Source: Prorocentrum cordatum (taxonomy: Eukaryota > Sar > Dinophyceae > Prorocentrales > Prorocentraceae). Taken from it: a stretch of DNA of 64,000 nt. The stretch is taken from the NCBI GenBank assembly GCA_963575745.1, contig CAUYUJ010005669.1:124001-188000 (forward strand), written 5' to 3'. The position numbers and the translations under genes were made by a program. Each line of letters starts with the position of its first letter. Within the stretch, counting starts at the first letter, position 1. Shown here in pieces: positions 30,968 to 42,053 of the stretch. The notes under the pieces were generated by a model. That model did no database searches and was not told the DNA's origin. It saw only the letters and a program-made list of their open reading frames with translations.

Positions 30968-31945
30968 CGTCCTCCTGTCCTGCCTGCGCCGCCATCGTGT
31001 CATCGTCGCCGCCGCCGTGCCCGCGCCGCGGGAGGTGCCTGGTGCTCGAGGTCGTCGCCTTCAGCTGCGGCAGGCTGCGGCGCTCGCCGCTCGCCTCTGC
31101 CGCTGGAGGCCCCCCCCCCCCCCAGCGTCCGCGCGGCGCGCGCCGCCGGAGGATGAGGAGAGGCTGAGGAGAGGACCACGATGATGAGATGTTGAGGATT
31201 GGGGGGTGCAGGGAAGGGAGTTGGGGGCATGTGACATGTGGCAGGGCGAGGGGGCTGGGGCTGGGGGGCTGGGGGTGGTGGCGGGGGTGGGTGGGTGGAG
31301 GGCGGGATGGGATGGCACGCGGACGAGTGTGGTCACCTGCAGTAGGGAGCGGGAGGGGGGATGAGAAGTTCTCGAGGAGGAATACGAGGCTATATGACGA
31401 TTTGACGCGATACTTGATAGCCAGGGTGGTGCGGAGGAGAGGGTGATGGTGCGGGATAACTCATAACTCAGCCTCCTCCTGTCCTGCCTGCGTCGTCATC
31501 GTGTCATCGTCGCCGTGCCGCGTCGCGGGAGGCGCCTGGACGGCGTCGTCGCCTTCGGCCCGAGCTGCGGCAGGCCGCGGCGCTCGCCGCTCGCCTCTGC
31601 CGCTGGAGCCCCCCCCCCCCCCCGGCGCCCCGACGTCCGCGCGGCGCGCGCCGCCGGAGGATGAGTAGAGGCTGAGAGGTTAGGTTGAGGATGGGAGGGC
31701 GTAGCGAAGGGAGCGCGTGCACGTGGCAGGGCGAGGTGGGTGGGCGGTGAGGGGGGCGGGGGGATGTGCGAGCATGCGGACGAGCGTGGTCCATGCAGTG
31801 GGTGGGGCGGGAGGGGGGATGAGAAGTTCTCGATGAGGAAGAGTGTTGAAGAGAAGAGTATTATATAATCCAAAGGACGAGGATACGAGGATAGCCAGGA
31901 TGATGCGGATGATGACGATGGATAAGATAACGGACCACTGAGCAT
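30968..31945. repeat. Diverged tandem duplication, two ~0.46-0.5-kb copies
   Basis: Copy 1 starts at about 30968 and copy 2 at about 31470. Both run in order: CCTCCTGTCCTGCCTGCG, CATCGTGTCATCGTCGCCG, CTGCGGCAGGC, GCTCGCCGCTCGCCTCTGCC, a C run, CGCGCGGCGCGCGCCGCCGG, then GAGGGGGGATGAGAAGTTCT (31353 and 31811). They end in CGAGGAT/GATAGCCAGG-type sequence. Confidence 0.75.
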
Positions 31946-32126
31946 CCTTGCATCATTGCATCTGTATCTCCTGTCCGCATCCTCCGCCCCCCCTGTCCTT
32001 TTCCTCCTCCCCCCCTCTCGGTGTTGCGCCCGTGGCGCCCCCCTTCTTCCCACCAGCCCCCCCCCTGGCGCTGCGCTCATCCCGCTCTCCCCATCGACCC
32101 GCGCCCCCCCCCCCCGCCGCAGCCAT

Positions 32127-32152
32127 TTGGGCTATATATACTATATATGGGC
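32127..32152 (+). promoter_or_regulatory. TATA-like cluster before the methyltransferase-like ORF
   Basis: Two TATATA words (CTATATATACTATATATGGG) interrupt GC-rich sequence about 40-60 bp before the preferred ATG. Dinoflagellate promoters are not known to rely on a canonical TATA box, so a promoter role is only possible. Confidence 0.25.
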
Positions 32153-32188
32153 GCGCGGCGCCCGCCTCCCAGCGGCCCGCCTGCAGAT

Positions 32189-35100
32189 ATGGGCAAATTG
32201 ACAGCTGCTGATGCGTCTGGGACGGCCAGCATCCGCGCGTTTGCCAAGGCGCCAGCGGCAGCGCCCAAGGCCATGGGCAAGCGAGCGGCGTCGGCGCGCG
32301 ATGCAGCCGCCGGCGCCGGGGGCGCCAGCCAGCCCAAGAGGCGGCGCGGCGGTCGGGCGGCGTCGAGCACTGCAGCGGGCGCGGCAGTCGGCGTTCAGGC
32401 GGCGGCGGCGGACGCGGCTGACGGCGCAGCCGGCGTCGATGCCGCATCGGGCGCGCCCGGCCTGCATCCGCGGGCCGAGGCTGCCCTTGCACGCAAACGA
32501 GCAAAGTTTGCATCGGCCCATGGGTCGGGCGCGCTGCCACCGGCGGTCCCGCCGAGTGGCGACGCGGCCGCCGAGCTCGACGAGATCGAGGCCATCGGTG
32601 CCGAGCTCTGGCCGGCTTCGGCCGAGGAGGACTCGGAGAACGGTGCTGCGCGCCAGTCCCAGCCAGCCACGACGGATGTTGATCCGCCTGGGTTGCCGCC
32701 GACGCTGGCAGCTCCAGCTCCGCCGCCTCCGGGCGCATCCGCGGCGTCCGTGGCGGCTGGCTGCGGCGCGGCGCAAGAGGCGCCGTCGGATGCCGTCGCA
32801 GCATGGGGCGTCAAAGCAGATGCAACGCCTGCGCCACCAGCGGGCGCGCCCATGCCCGATCCATCGAGTGCCGAGCCCGACGTACCAGCGCCGGCTGCAG
32901 CGATGTCGGCCGTAGTGTCGGCCGTTGCCAGGTTAACGTCGGAGACTGAGACCGCGGCGGAGCCGTCGCCGTCCGCCGACGCACCACCCGACGCAGTCGC
33001 ATCGGCCCACGTGCCGAGCCAGGACCTTGCGCCGCCAGCGACTCCAGTCGACCCCCCCATGAAGACGGGCGACTCGGGGACCGCGGCCGCCGCGGCGGCG
33101 CCCCCCACTGACACTGACTGCCCCGTGCCCGCAGCAGCCGAGAGCGCGGGGATGCCGCAAGCAGTCTACCTCGCGACGACGGGCGACTCGGGGACTGCGA
33201 CCGCCGCGGCCGCCGTGGTGGCGGTCGCCCCCGCGGACTGTCCCGCAGCGCTCGCAGCTGTAGCAGCCGAGAGCGCGGAGCTCCCGGAGCCGCCGCGTCC
33301 AGTCGGCCCCCCGACGACGGGCGACGCGGAGTCCGCGGCCGCTACGGCCGCCGCGGCGGTGGTCACCACTGACACTGTCTGCGCAGACTGCCCCGCAGCA
33401 GCGCCCCCCGCCGAAGCAGCCGAGAGCGCGGGGCCGCCGCGACCAGTCAGCCCCCCGACGACTGGCGACTCGGAGACCGCGGCCACCGCGGCGGCGGCCC
33501 CCACTGGCCCCGCTGAGACTGACTGCCCCGCAGCCGCAGCAGCCGAGAGCGCGGGGCCGCCGCGCCCAGTCGGGCCCCCGACGACGGGCGACTCGGAGAC
33601 CGCGGCCGCCGCGGCGGCGCCCCCCACCCCCACTGACACTGACCGCCCCGCAGCCGCAGCAGCCGAGAGCGCGGAGTTGCCGCAGGCAGTCGACCTCGCG
33701 ACGACGGGCGACTCGGAGACCGCGACCGCCGCGGCCGCCGTAGCGGCGGTCGCCCCCGCTGACTGTCCCGCAGCGCTCGCAGCTGCAGCAGCCGAGAGCG
33801 CGGAGCTCCCGGAGCCGCCGCGTCCAGTCGGCCCCCCGACGACGGGCGACGCGGAGACCGCGGCCGCTACGGCCGCCGCGGCGGTGGCCCTCACCGACGC
33901 TGACTGTCCCGCAGCAGCGCCCACCGCCGCAGCAGCCGAGAGCGCGGAGCCGCCGCGACCAGTCAGCCCCCCGACGCCGGGCGACTCGGAGACCGCGGTC
34001 GCTGCGACCGCCGCGGCGGCGGCCGCCCCCGCTGACTGCCCCGCAGCAGCGCCCGCAGCCGCAGCGGCCGAGAGCGCGGAGCCGCCGCGTCCAGTTGGCC
34101 CCTCGTCAGCGGGCGATTTGGAGACCGCGACCGCTGCGGCCACCGCGGCGGCGCCCCCCGCCCCCGCTGACCGCCGCCCCGCAGCGCCCCCTGACGCAGC
34201 AGCCGAGAGCGCGGGGCCGCCGCAGCCAGTCGGCGACGCGATGACGGGTGCCTCGGAGAACGCGGCCGTCGCGACGGAGGCCGCGGCGGCCCCCGCTAAC
34301 AGCCCCGCCGCGCCCCCGGCCGAAGCAGCCGGCCGCGCGGCGCTGTCGGTCAGCCTCCCGACAGCGCTCCGCCCGGGGGGGTCGAGACTCCTGGGCGATG
34401 TGGGCGCTCCTTTGCCGCCGCAGCCATGCACCTGGAGCTCCTTCAGCGACGCGGGGGTCGGCATGGGGCCACTGACAGGGCCGCGCCCGCACGTGGTGCG
34501 GTCGCTCGACGACCTCATGAGTTGGGCGCGCGACGCCCTATCCAGCCTTGCGCGGGCCTGCGGGCGACGCATCTTGCTGGACATCCACAAGGCCTTCGCA
34601 GACACAACGTACACCACGGCGTTTTCAGGCGTGGACGCTCCGGGGACGGCTGCGAACGTCATTGGCGCTACGCTCAATGACATGGTGGGCCACCACGCGG
34701 GCCGTCTTGATCCGATGCGCCATTTGGCGTCGACGGAGCTGCTGGAGGAGTGCAATCGCGAGCTGGAGCTAGAGGCGCCTTCCAGGCCCGCGCCAGAGCA
34801 CATGTTCTGCGACATTGAGGACTTTTGGAACCCTAGCCTACGCCAGCAGATTCTTAACGCTCAGAGGATCCCGTTCAGCACGTTTGAATCGATCATCAAG
34901 AAGCCGGGATGCGTGCACCTGGTGGCGAAGTGTCGCACCTGCGGCGGTCGCTGTCGACACCCCACAGGCAAGCTGCATATCGGCGGCACGCCGCGCATCG
35001 ACTGGTGCCCGGGAGGTGCCCGTGAGCGAGACGAGGGGAAGACGTCATCCGTCTTGGCCGTCTGGATCGCGATGAGGATCAAGATACAGGAAGCGTGCAT

Positions 35101-35947
35101 CGTGCATGAAAACTCGCACCGCTTCGACCTGCAGGTGCTGGAGCGCACTCTAGGGCACATCTACTGCATTTTCAGCCACATCCTCGAACCCACGGACCTC
35201 GGATGGCCGGTGCGCCGCCAGCGGCGCTGGACGATCTTGCTGCACAAGGCTCACGTGATCGACACTCGTTGCACCCTCGATAATGTCATCAGGCTGTTCC
35301 ACAGGCGCCGCCGCTGTACCTTCAGAGCGTTCCTCATCGCCGACGATGCCGAGCAGGCGGGCGAGGTTTATTGGGCCCGTCGTCGCAAGTCGAGTCAGTC
35401 ACACGACCCTGCTATCACACTGGAGTCCTGCATGGAGATCGTCGCCAGCGCGCCCGGGGCGTTCCGCAGCAGCCTTTCGCCGTGGGAGTTGGATAACCTG
35501 ACGTCCTACGAGGAGAAGTCCGCGGCTAGGGGCGAGGCAGGCTGCGTGCATAGCCTCATTCAGAACAGTCAGTGCGGGTCCAGGGGCGTCTCATCATGTC
35601 CGGAGGTTCTCTACTCGATCATTTCGAACCCGTCGTTGCACTACGTGTCGGGGAGCGAGCGTTGGATGACCCCCATGGAACTTCTCGTTGCCCAGGGGTT
35701 CCCGGTGAGGCCCGAGCTCGCTACGCCGCGTTCGGGCGTGCCGCGGCGCCTCTGCAGCTTCGCCATCGCTCGCGAGGGTGGCGCTGGAAGGAGTCGCAAC
35801 GCCATCCTTATGCAGGCGGGGAACTCCATGAACGTCAACGTTGTGGGCGTCCACCTGCTCTACCTCTTGGGGTTCGTTACGCGGGTCGACCAGGTGGATG
35901 GCTTGCGATCCATTGCCAGTGCCATGAGCTGGCCAGATTCAGAGTGA
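32189..35947 (+). CDS. Intronless C5-cytosine-methyltransferase-like protein with altered motif IV
   Basis: I choose the ATG at 32189 (MGKLTAADASGTASIRAFAK), giving 1,252 aa; the frame is open from 32021. Residues 1-290 are Ala-rich with a basic QPKRRRGG patch. Residues ~290-724 are a degenerate 35-50-aa repeat (VGPPTTGDSETAA and AAESAGPPRP units). The C-terminal ~480 residues resemble C5 methyltransferases in motif order: GTPRIDWCPGGAR (motif IV, residues ~933-945), IVHENSHRF (motif VI, Glu 974), GWPVRRQR (motif VIII, from 1005), ELLVAQGFPV (motif IX region) and AGNSMNVNVVG (motif X, from 1210). The usual GTPC cysteine is Arg 936 (codon CGC 34994-34996), while a Cys stands at 940. Loss of methylation activity is therefore likely. 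The lack of introns may mean retroposition. The start remains uncertain. Confidence 0.7.
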   Translation: MGKLTAADASGTASIRAFAKAPAAAPKAMGKRAASARDAAAGAGGASQPKRRRGGRAASSTAAGAAVGVQAAAADAADGAAGVDAASGAPGLHPRAEAALARKRAKFASAHGSGALPPAVPPSGDAAAELDEIEAIGAELWPASAEEDSENGAARQSQPATTDVDPPGLPPTLAAPAPPPPGASAASVAAGCGAAQEAPSDAVAAWGVKADATPAPPAGAPMPDPSSAEPDVPAPAAAMSAVVSAVARLTSETETAAEPSPSADAPPDAVASAHVPSQDLAPPATPVDPPMKTGDSGTAAAAAAPPTDTDCPVPAAAESAGMPQAVYLATTGDSGTATAAAAVVAVAPADCPAALAAVAAESAELPEPPRPVGPPTTGDAESAAATAAAAVVTTDTVCADCPAAAPPAEAAESAGPPRPVSPPTTGDSETAATAAAAPTGPAETDCPAAAAAESAGPPRPVGPPTTGDSETAAAAAAPPTPTDTDRPAAAAAESAELPQAVDLATTGDSETATAAAAVAAVAPADCPAALAAAAAESAELPEPPRPVGPPTTGDAETAAATAAAAVALTDADCPAAAPTAAAAESAEPPRPVSPPTPGDSETAVAATAAAAAAPADCPAAAPAAAAAESAEPPRPVGPSSAGDLETATAAATAAAPPAPADRRPAAPPDAAAESAGPPQPVGDAMTGASENAAVATEAAAAPANSPAAPPAEAAGRAALSVSLPTALRPGGSRLLGDVGAPLPPQPCTWSSFSDAGVGMGPLTGPRPHVVRSLDDLMSWARDALSSLARACGRRILLDIHKAFADTTYTTAFSGVDAPGTAANVIGATLNDMVGHHAGRLDPMRHLASTELLEECNRELELEAPSRPAPEHMFCDIEDFWNPSLRQQILNAQRIPFSTFESIIKKPGCVHLVAKCRTCGGRCRHPTGKLHIGGTPRIDWCPGGARERDEGKTSSVLAVWIAMRIKIQEACIVHENSHRFDLQVLERTLGHIYCIFSHILEPTDLGWPVRRQRRWTILLHKAHVIDTRCTLDNVIRLFHRRRRCTFRAFLIADDAEQAGEVYWARRRKSSQSHDPAITLESCMEIVASAPGAFRSSLSPWELDNLTSYEEKSAARGEAGCVHSLIQNSQCGSRGVSSCPEVLYSIISNPSLHYVSGSERWMTPMELLVAQGFPVRPELATPRSGVPRRLCSFAIAREGGAGRSRNAILMQAGNSMNVNVVGVHLLYLLGFVTRVDQVDGLRSIASAMSWPDSE
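33055..34360 (+). repeat. Coding minisatellite, about 105-150-bp GC-rich units
   Basis: About 10-11 in-frame units contain the words ACGACGGGCGACTCGGAGAC and GCAGCCGAGAGCGCGG. They encode TTGDSETAA and AAAESAGPPRPVGP. Units differ by small indels of whole codons, so the frame is kept. Confidence 0.85.
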
Positions 35948-37386
35948 GGGCCGTGTACTCGCATTGTCAGATCGGCCTGGTGGGACTGTGCTTTGTCTGT
36001 CAGCCCAGCCATTAATTCGTAGAGCGCGTGTGCTACATGATAGGCACATCGCAGTAGTTAGATGGCGAGGACATTGGCATTGGAGTTGGGAGAAGTTGAG
36101 AGGACACTGTATTGGGATAGGCTGAGGGGGGGGCGGGGGGGTTCTGGCTTGCCGCGGGGCTCCTGCGTGTCCAACGTGCTCCAGGCCCCGATCGGACCGA
36201 GACCAGACCGACGGAATCCAAGTCTGCCCGGGGGTCCCGAGGGCCTGTTTCGGGCCCGCGCCGCCTGGCACCTTGGCTTTGATTGCGTATCTCGGTGCCT
36301 CCGCGGGGCGCGTCCAGTTTCAGTCTCGGAGACTCGGAGACTGTCAGTCTCAGTCTCGGTCTTCGGCGGGGCTCGGGCCCGCGGTCACTTTGTAAAGCTT
36401 TCTTCCGACCGGAGCTCGTGTGCAATATACGACGCGGCCGCTTATTCAGGCTCCAGGCTCGCCCCTTTCAGAGCCCCTTGCGGGGTCGCACGCATGCTGC
36501 TTCATGTCGCTGGGGGCGACTCGGGATTCCGAGGCCATGCGACCGCGAGTGCGCACCCATGTCATTGTCATCATTATCATCACTGTTGTTCTTGGACGCC
36601 CCCTCCCCCTCCCTCGCTCACCCGCCCTCTCCGTCTCACCCTCCGTCTGCCCACGCTCCATCCGCCGCCTGGACATCGGCGTTGGCATGCGGCGTCGACG
36701 GCGGGAGACGGCGTCGAGCTGCGTCGGCGACTGCCAGAGACGGCAGCGTTGAGATCGGCGACTGACGACGACGCTGGACATCATGACATCGGCAGCGACG
36801 GCAGCGACGACGGACGACCTCGCCCCCCCCCCGCTCCCGCGCCGCAAGGGCGGCGGCGCTGCTGCCGGAGCTGCCCGCGGAGCTCGGTGGCGGCGGCGGC
36901 GCCGGCGCCTGGGGCTGCACGACGCGCGACGGCGTCGCCGCCGCCCGTCCCGTCGCCGTCATCGATATCTAGCGCCGTCGCTTCACTATCGCCGTCCAGC
37001 GCCCTGTCCTCCTCCTCCTCCTCCTCCTCCTCAGCCTCCTCCTCCTCATCCTCATCCTCCTCCTCCTCTTCCTCGCCCTCCTCCTCCTCCTCGCCCGCCC
37101 CGTCTGCCGTCGTCGTCGTCGGCGTCGGCCGTGCCATTCGATGCGACCGTTATGTGTTGCGCTGTGTTGCCCCAGTGTCCATTGCCCCATGGCCCATGGC
37201 CCTCGCATCGCCAGCCCGACATTGCGAGTCCGACAGCCAGCCTACCAGCCGCACGCTGTGTCGCAGGTGTCCCCGTGCCCTCCCCACATTCCCGTGGCCG
37301 CCGCCCGTGCGGCTCAAGCTTGCGTCTTTCGCGTTGTGCACGCCGTCTAGCTTCGCGCGCTTCTGCCCCGGGCCACGCTTCCAGCT
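35948..37386. other. Flank with low-complexity DNA; no supported gene
   Basis: Short GAGACTCGGAGACTGTCAGT repeats lie at 36325-36360. CGACGGCGTCG-type sequence fills 36700-36960 and a CCTCCTCCTC tract 37006-37100. Frames open through here are compositional. An upstream exon of the next gene cannot be excluded. Confidence 0.4.
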
Positions 37387-40300
37387 ATGCGCCGCGCCGC
37401 CCCCGCAGCATCCAAGGCCCAGGCGAAGGATCGGCGCATGGATGACAGCTGCTCGGACTCGGACATCCAGGGCCAGCCCGGTGCTTCTGCGCCCCGCGCC
37501 GCGCCAGGGCCAGCAGGGTCGGTGTTTGCCGGCGGCGGAGGCCGCGGCGGCCGCGGGCGTGGTCGGGGGCAGGCGGGCCGCGGCGGTCGCCGGGGCAAGG
37601 GCAGCGGCAAGGGCACCGATGCGCTCCGCGGCGACGAGCCAGGGGGCGGGCCCAACGCTGGCGCGCGTGACGCCGAGCCGTGGGCCGTCGTGCCCGTGCC
37701 AGTCCAGGTGGGTGACGCCGTTGACATGCACAGCCACCTGTACAAACCCTGCGAGTCCATCGAGATGAGATTCCCTGGGCTGAAGGGGGTCGCGCTCCAG
37801 GATGCCGTGTTCAACGTCTACACCGTCCCCGGCAAGCGCGGGATCACTGTGCCTTGGTACGATTCCAATGGGGACAAGACCATGGTCCCGCACATCCAGA
37901 ACGAGCGCAAACAAGATCAGGTCGTGCAGGAGTACGCCGAGAAGGTCGCCGAGTTCGGGAACGTCCCAGGCGTGCGCGGGGAACCGTGGTGCACTCTCCA
38001 CACGTCTGGCGAGTTCCCGCTGCAGATGCTGACGTACGGCACGCTCACGCGGGCCTTCTACCTCGCCGTCGACATGGAGCGCAAGGCCAACGAGTTCGAG
38101 GATGTGCCAGGCCCGGACAATGACTACATCGTAAATCCCTGCATCAAGTTGAGCTTGCAGAAGGGGCTGCCGAATGTCACTTGCTTCAACGCGGAGACTC
38201 CGCGCGACGTTGTTGACTGGCTAGTGAACTGGCATAACCATTGGCACTCAGGATCAAGTTTTACGGTGATCCAGCTGTTCGACTGGTGCAAAAAGCTCAA
38301 CACTGACTTCAAGGCGACCAAGTTGACCGACACGCCGTACGCTTCTTTGTGGGAGTATGCCTCCGCCAAGTACGCCACTACTGCGACACGCAGGTTCAGC
38401 AGCGAGAACGAGATCAAGGCGTGCAAGGCAGCGTCTGCGCAAACGCATCGCCGCCCACCGCCGTCGCCCCCCCCTCCCACTTACCTCGTCGCCGCCACCG
38501 TCGCGCCCGGGCCCCTGGGTCATCTGGAGCGTTCCGCCCCCCCTCCCCCCCCTGTGGGAGAGGCAGGGTGGGGGGGAGGGGGCGACGGTACTGGGCGGGG
38601 TGTGCGTGGGGCCCGCCAGGCACTCTTGGGCACGCTGAAGCGCCACCAGCTGCTCACTTGGACCGTGGAGTTTCTGGGTAAGTACTGCAAGTTCACGGAA
38701 GAGCGCTTCTCCAACGCCGCAGTGGTGTTCAATCTTCACGCCGTGTCGGTCGCATTGTTCAGTTCCGAGGTCCGCAGCGGGTTGTCCATGGAGCTCATTG
38801 CGGAGATCTGGAAGGTGGCGGTGGAATTCATAGTTCCGACAGCAGGGCTGCCCGGGCGGTCCAAGCCGTGGCTCTTCGATGAATCGCAGATCGACATGTG
38901 TAAGTGGCTCTCTGTGGACATCGAGTGTGGCGTGTCATACAGGAGAGCCAAGCAGCTCGCGGAGAAGACCCAGCTTGCCGCTGAAACTGCCAAGGTCGAC
39001 GCCCAGAAGGCAGCCGTGAATGCCGCCGAACTCGAGGCGCAGGGCGAGAATCCACCGCCTGCCAAGAAGCCCAAGGTTGCCCCTGCTGGCAGGCCGCCAG
39101 TGGAGTCGCTCACAGACCTTGAGATGCAGAAGATCTGGGTGGTCGACGCCGCCCTGTGCCTCATCTCGGCCATGTCTGACGCCGATCTCGACGACGATGG
39201 GAAGTGGACGATTTTCCGTTCGCTGATGTCCATGGGGCTGGAGTTCTGTTGGGCCAAGGTCGTCCAGCTTGGTCAGGTTAAGTACACGAAGTGGTCCGAG
39301 CTCAGATGTAAGCTGCGCGACGTCGCTGCTTCCTCTGCGTACAATCTCCAGCTTGGCAACTCGTCTACGACGACGGCGTCCGACGTGCTCGAGTGGGATG
39401 CCGAAAAGGACGGGCAGAGCGCGCCCGAGCCTCAGCCATCGGCCACATGTGACGAGTCCACCGCCCTCATGCGCCTGGAGTCCGCGATCGCTGCAGCAGG
39501 CGCTGAGCTCGATCGTTTCCTGATGGCGAACAAGCTGACCGCGCCGGCCAAGCTGCACCCAGCGTACAGGTCCATCAACAAGCGGATGTTCGATCTTCTT
39601 GGCGAGTCCCAGGGGCAGCTTCTCGCCGACAAGTCACGGTCGGATGATGCTGGTCCGTTCGTTGCGCACCTTCTCGGCCTGGTGAAAGATATCTTGATGG
39701 CTGAGATCTCGGAGGCCATGCTTGGTATCGGGCAGCTTGCCGTCAGGTACGTGCGCCAGACGTCTCAACTGCCCGGCGTGGTCATGAAGTACTTCAAGGA
39801 CACGCCCACGCTGATCACGTTCGCGCGTCTCAGGGCAACGTACGCCAAGCTTCTCTTGACTGACGTCTTGGACGTGCAGGAGATGTTCCACGATGCCACA
39901 GGCATGGGAGGTGCGGCCCAGGGGACTGCTCCCACTATCAAGCTGGAGGTCTTGAAGGGCCGCCTTGAGAACTTGGACGGCCTGCGCGACGTGGACCCCG
40001 TCTTGCCCTACAGCGACTGGGCGTCGGTGTATACAGAGTACCTGGTCGCTCTCTACATCGGCGCCGACCCCGACACTACCTTGCGCGGGCTCGTGGAGTC
40101 GCGCAGGGTGCCCGGTACTCCCACGTCATCTGTGCCGTCTCCGTCGGGCGAGTCGTCGCAGGCGCCGACGTTTCTGGCGCAGACGCAGCAGCAGCCGCAG
40201 TCCTTCCATGTCGTGCAGCAGCAGATGACCACCGAGCAGCCGCAGCACCCGCTGGCGATGCTGCAGGGCGTGTACTCGTGCCGCCGGCGGTCCATCCAAT

Positions 40301-40560
40301 GCCCCCCGCCCAGTCATCCTCCTCCCCCCTTCTCTCCCTCACCCCCTATCCCGACCGTCGACCGCCTGAACCGCCGATGCCAATGCCGACCGTCCGCCGT
40401 CTGCCGGGCCGACCGCCGCTTCTCCTCGCACACCCTTCCTCTTCCTTTCGTCCTCTCGTCTGCGCCGTTGCCGCCGCCTGCTGCAGGTACATGGACGAGC
40501 GGGCCATGTCGCTCGCCGCCGGCAGCCCCATCAACCTGGACACGGTGCGGCGGGGCGGAG
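37387..40560 (+). CDS. Large RGG-rich protein, two probable introns, family unrecognised
   Basis: ATG 37387 starts MRRAAPAASKAQAKDRRMDD. An RGG/RG tract of RNA-binding type (GGRGGRGRGRGQAGRGGR) lies at residues ~50-80. Ordinary globular sequence follows: PVQVGDAVDMHSHLYKPCES, ITVPWYDSNGDKTMVPHIQN, LQMLTYGTLTRAFYLAVDME and VVDWLVNWHNHWHSGSSFT. The Pro/Gly-rich piece 38428-38619 (192 bp, 64 codons) is probably an in-phase GC-AG intron (AAG then GCAGCG; CCGCCAG then GCACTC). Coding resumes with TLKRHQLLTWTVEFLGKYCK, has a Lys/Ala/Glu helical stretch with KKPKV, then FVAHLLGLVKDILMAEISEA and a Gln-rich end to about 40270. A second intron probably ends at GCCTGCTGCAG (near 40486), before YMDERAMSLAAGSPINLDTV. 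The 3' end is approximate. Confidence 0.55.
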
Positions 40561-40772
40561 GAAGCGGGGGGTTTGGCGAGGGATGCTGGAGGTGGAGCGG
40601 ACGACGAGGAGGAGTTGAGGAGGAGGGGAGGAGGGCCGCATGTGAGGGGGGCTCCGACTCAGGAGGAGAATGATGATGATATTGATGCGGAGACCCTCGG
40701 AGGATGATGATGAGGAGAAGGAGAGAAGGAGAACATGAAGGAGTTCCTCCCTTCTCCTCCCGATCGGTGAAC

Positions 40773-41459
40773 ATGTCTGATGATATAGCGGGCGCCACGA
40801 TCACCTTCGACATGAGTCGCTTCCCGCCGGCGTGGTGGATCAAGCAGTTCCTGATGCTCGTGGAGGCGGAGCTCTACAGTAGGCCGTTCAGTGCCAGGGC
40901 GGTGGCGCCATTCGGCAGCACGCGCATGGGATGGGCGGCGCCGGCGCCGGCGGCTAAGGCGAAGGCGAAGGCGAAGCCGAACTTGGCCAAGGAGCACGAG
41001 AAGCCATCGATGACCGTCGCCTTGGACTCGGGCTTCTCGATGTGCTTCTGCGGCCCCGTGACCTTGGCAAGGCCGCCCGCAGGCCGCTCCTTCCCAGTGG
41101 CCGCCATCAAGGTCACTGCGCCTGACAGCCGGGACGACACCACCTTCGGAGTGTACTGCGTCGCCGACACGGTGGGCACCGTGAACAATGAGTGCCCGTG
41201 CCCGGCGTGGCTTGTGCGCGTGGTGGACGACGACGAGCAGGCGACCCTCGAGATGAAGGCCCAGGTGGTGACCATCGACCTGCCGCCCCACTTGGTGTTT
41301 GAGGGCATGACGTCTTTCAAGCTGAAGGCCATCATTACAATCCTCACATCCTCTCTCATCACCTCCCCTCATATGTGTATCAGATCTCTCTCTCTCTCGC
41401 TCTCTATCTCCCTCTATCTCTCTTTTTCCCTCTCTCTCTCTTTCTCTATCTCTCTCTCG

Positions 41460-41534
<75 letters not shown>

Positions 41535-41544
41535 TCTCTCTTCT

Positions 41545-41608
<64 letters not shown>

Positions 41609-42053
41609 CCTCCCTCCCTCCCTCCCTTCCTCCCTCCATCTTCCTCGCCCCCCCCACCCCAGCTCGGTTCTCGATCCTCGCCTCCTCATCGTGCTCCTCC
41701 TCCCTAGCTCCTGGGGTTTCCCCCTCACTAACCCGTCTCCACATCCTCCATCTCCCTCCTCCTCATCATTCCCCCTCCCCCCGCCGGTCCGCGAGCTCGT
41801 GCCGGTGCGCGCATTCGTCGGCAGGGAGGTCCAGCTCACGCGCCACGAGATCCCGACGGACCTCCCGCCCAAGCGCAAGGCGGCGCGCCACGCCAACGCG
41901 GCGCCGGCTGACGCCTCGGCGCTGTTCGGCCCGACGGCCGCGGCAGCCTACATGGCTGCACACCCGTCGCGCCCGGGCTCGGCCACGACGCAGCAGCAGC
42001 CGGCGGCTGGGCGGAGCACGAAGAACAAGGACTGCAAGCACTTGTTCGAGTGA
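40773..42053 (+). CDS. Protein with one (TC)n-bearing intron, family unrecognised
   Basis: I choose ATG 40773 (MSDDIAGATITFDMSRFPPA) because the codons upstream are low-complexity. Exon 1 continues WWIKQFLMLVEAELYSRPFS, AKAKAKAKPNLAKEHEKPSM, VALDSGFSMCFCGPVTLARP and DDTTFGVYCVADTVGTVNNE. It ends near TSFKLK (41327). The intron contains the TC microsatellite. An in-phase GC-AG model is 41328-41795, 468 bp. Exon 2 encodes LVPVRAFVGREVQLTRHEIP, LPPKRKAARHANAAPADASA and SATTQQQPAAGRSTKNKDCK, stopping at 42053. The AKAK and PKRK patches are basic. I do not recognise the protein. Confidence 0.55.
41381..41637. repeat. (TC)n microsatellite in an intron
   Basis: About 250 bp of almost pure TC units with occasional CG, TT and AT interruptions, passing into CCCT units. 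Confidence 0.95.
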
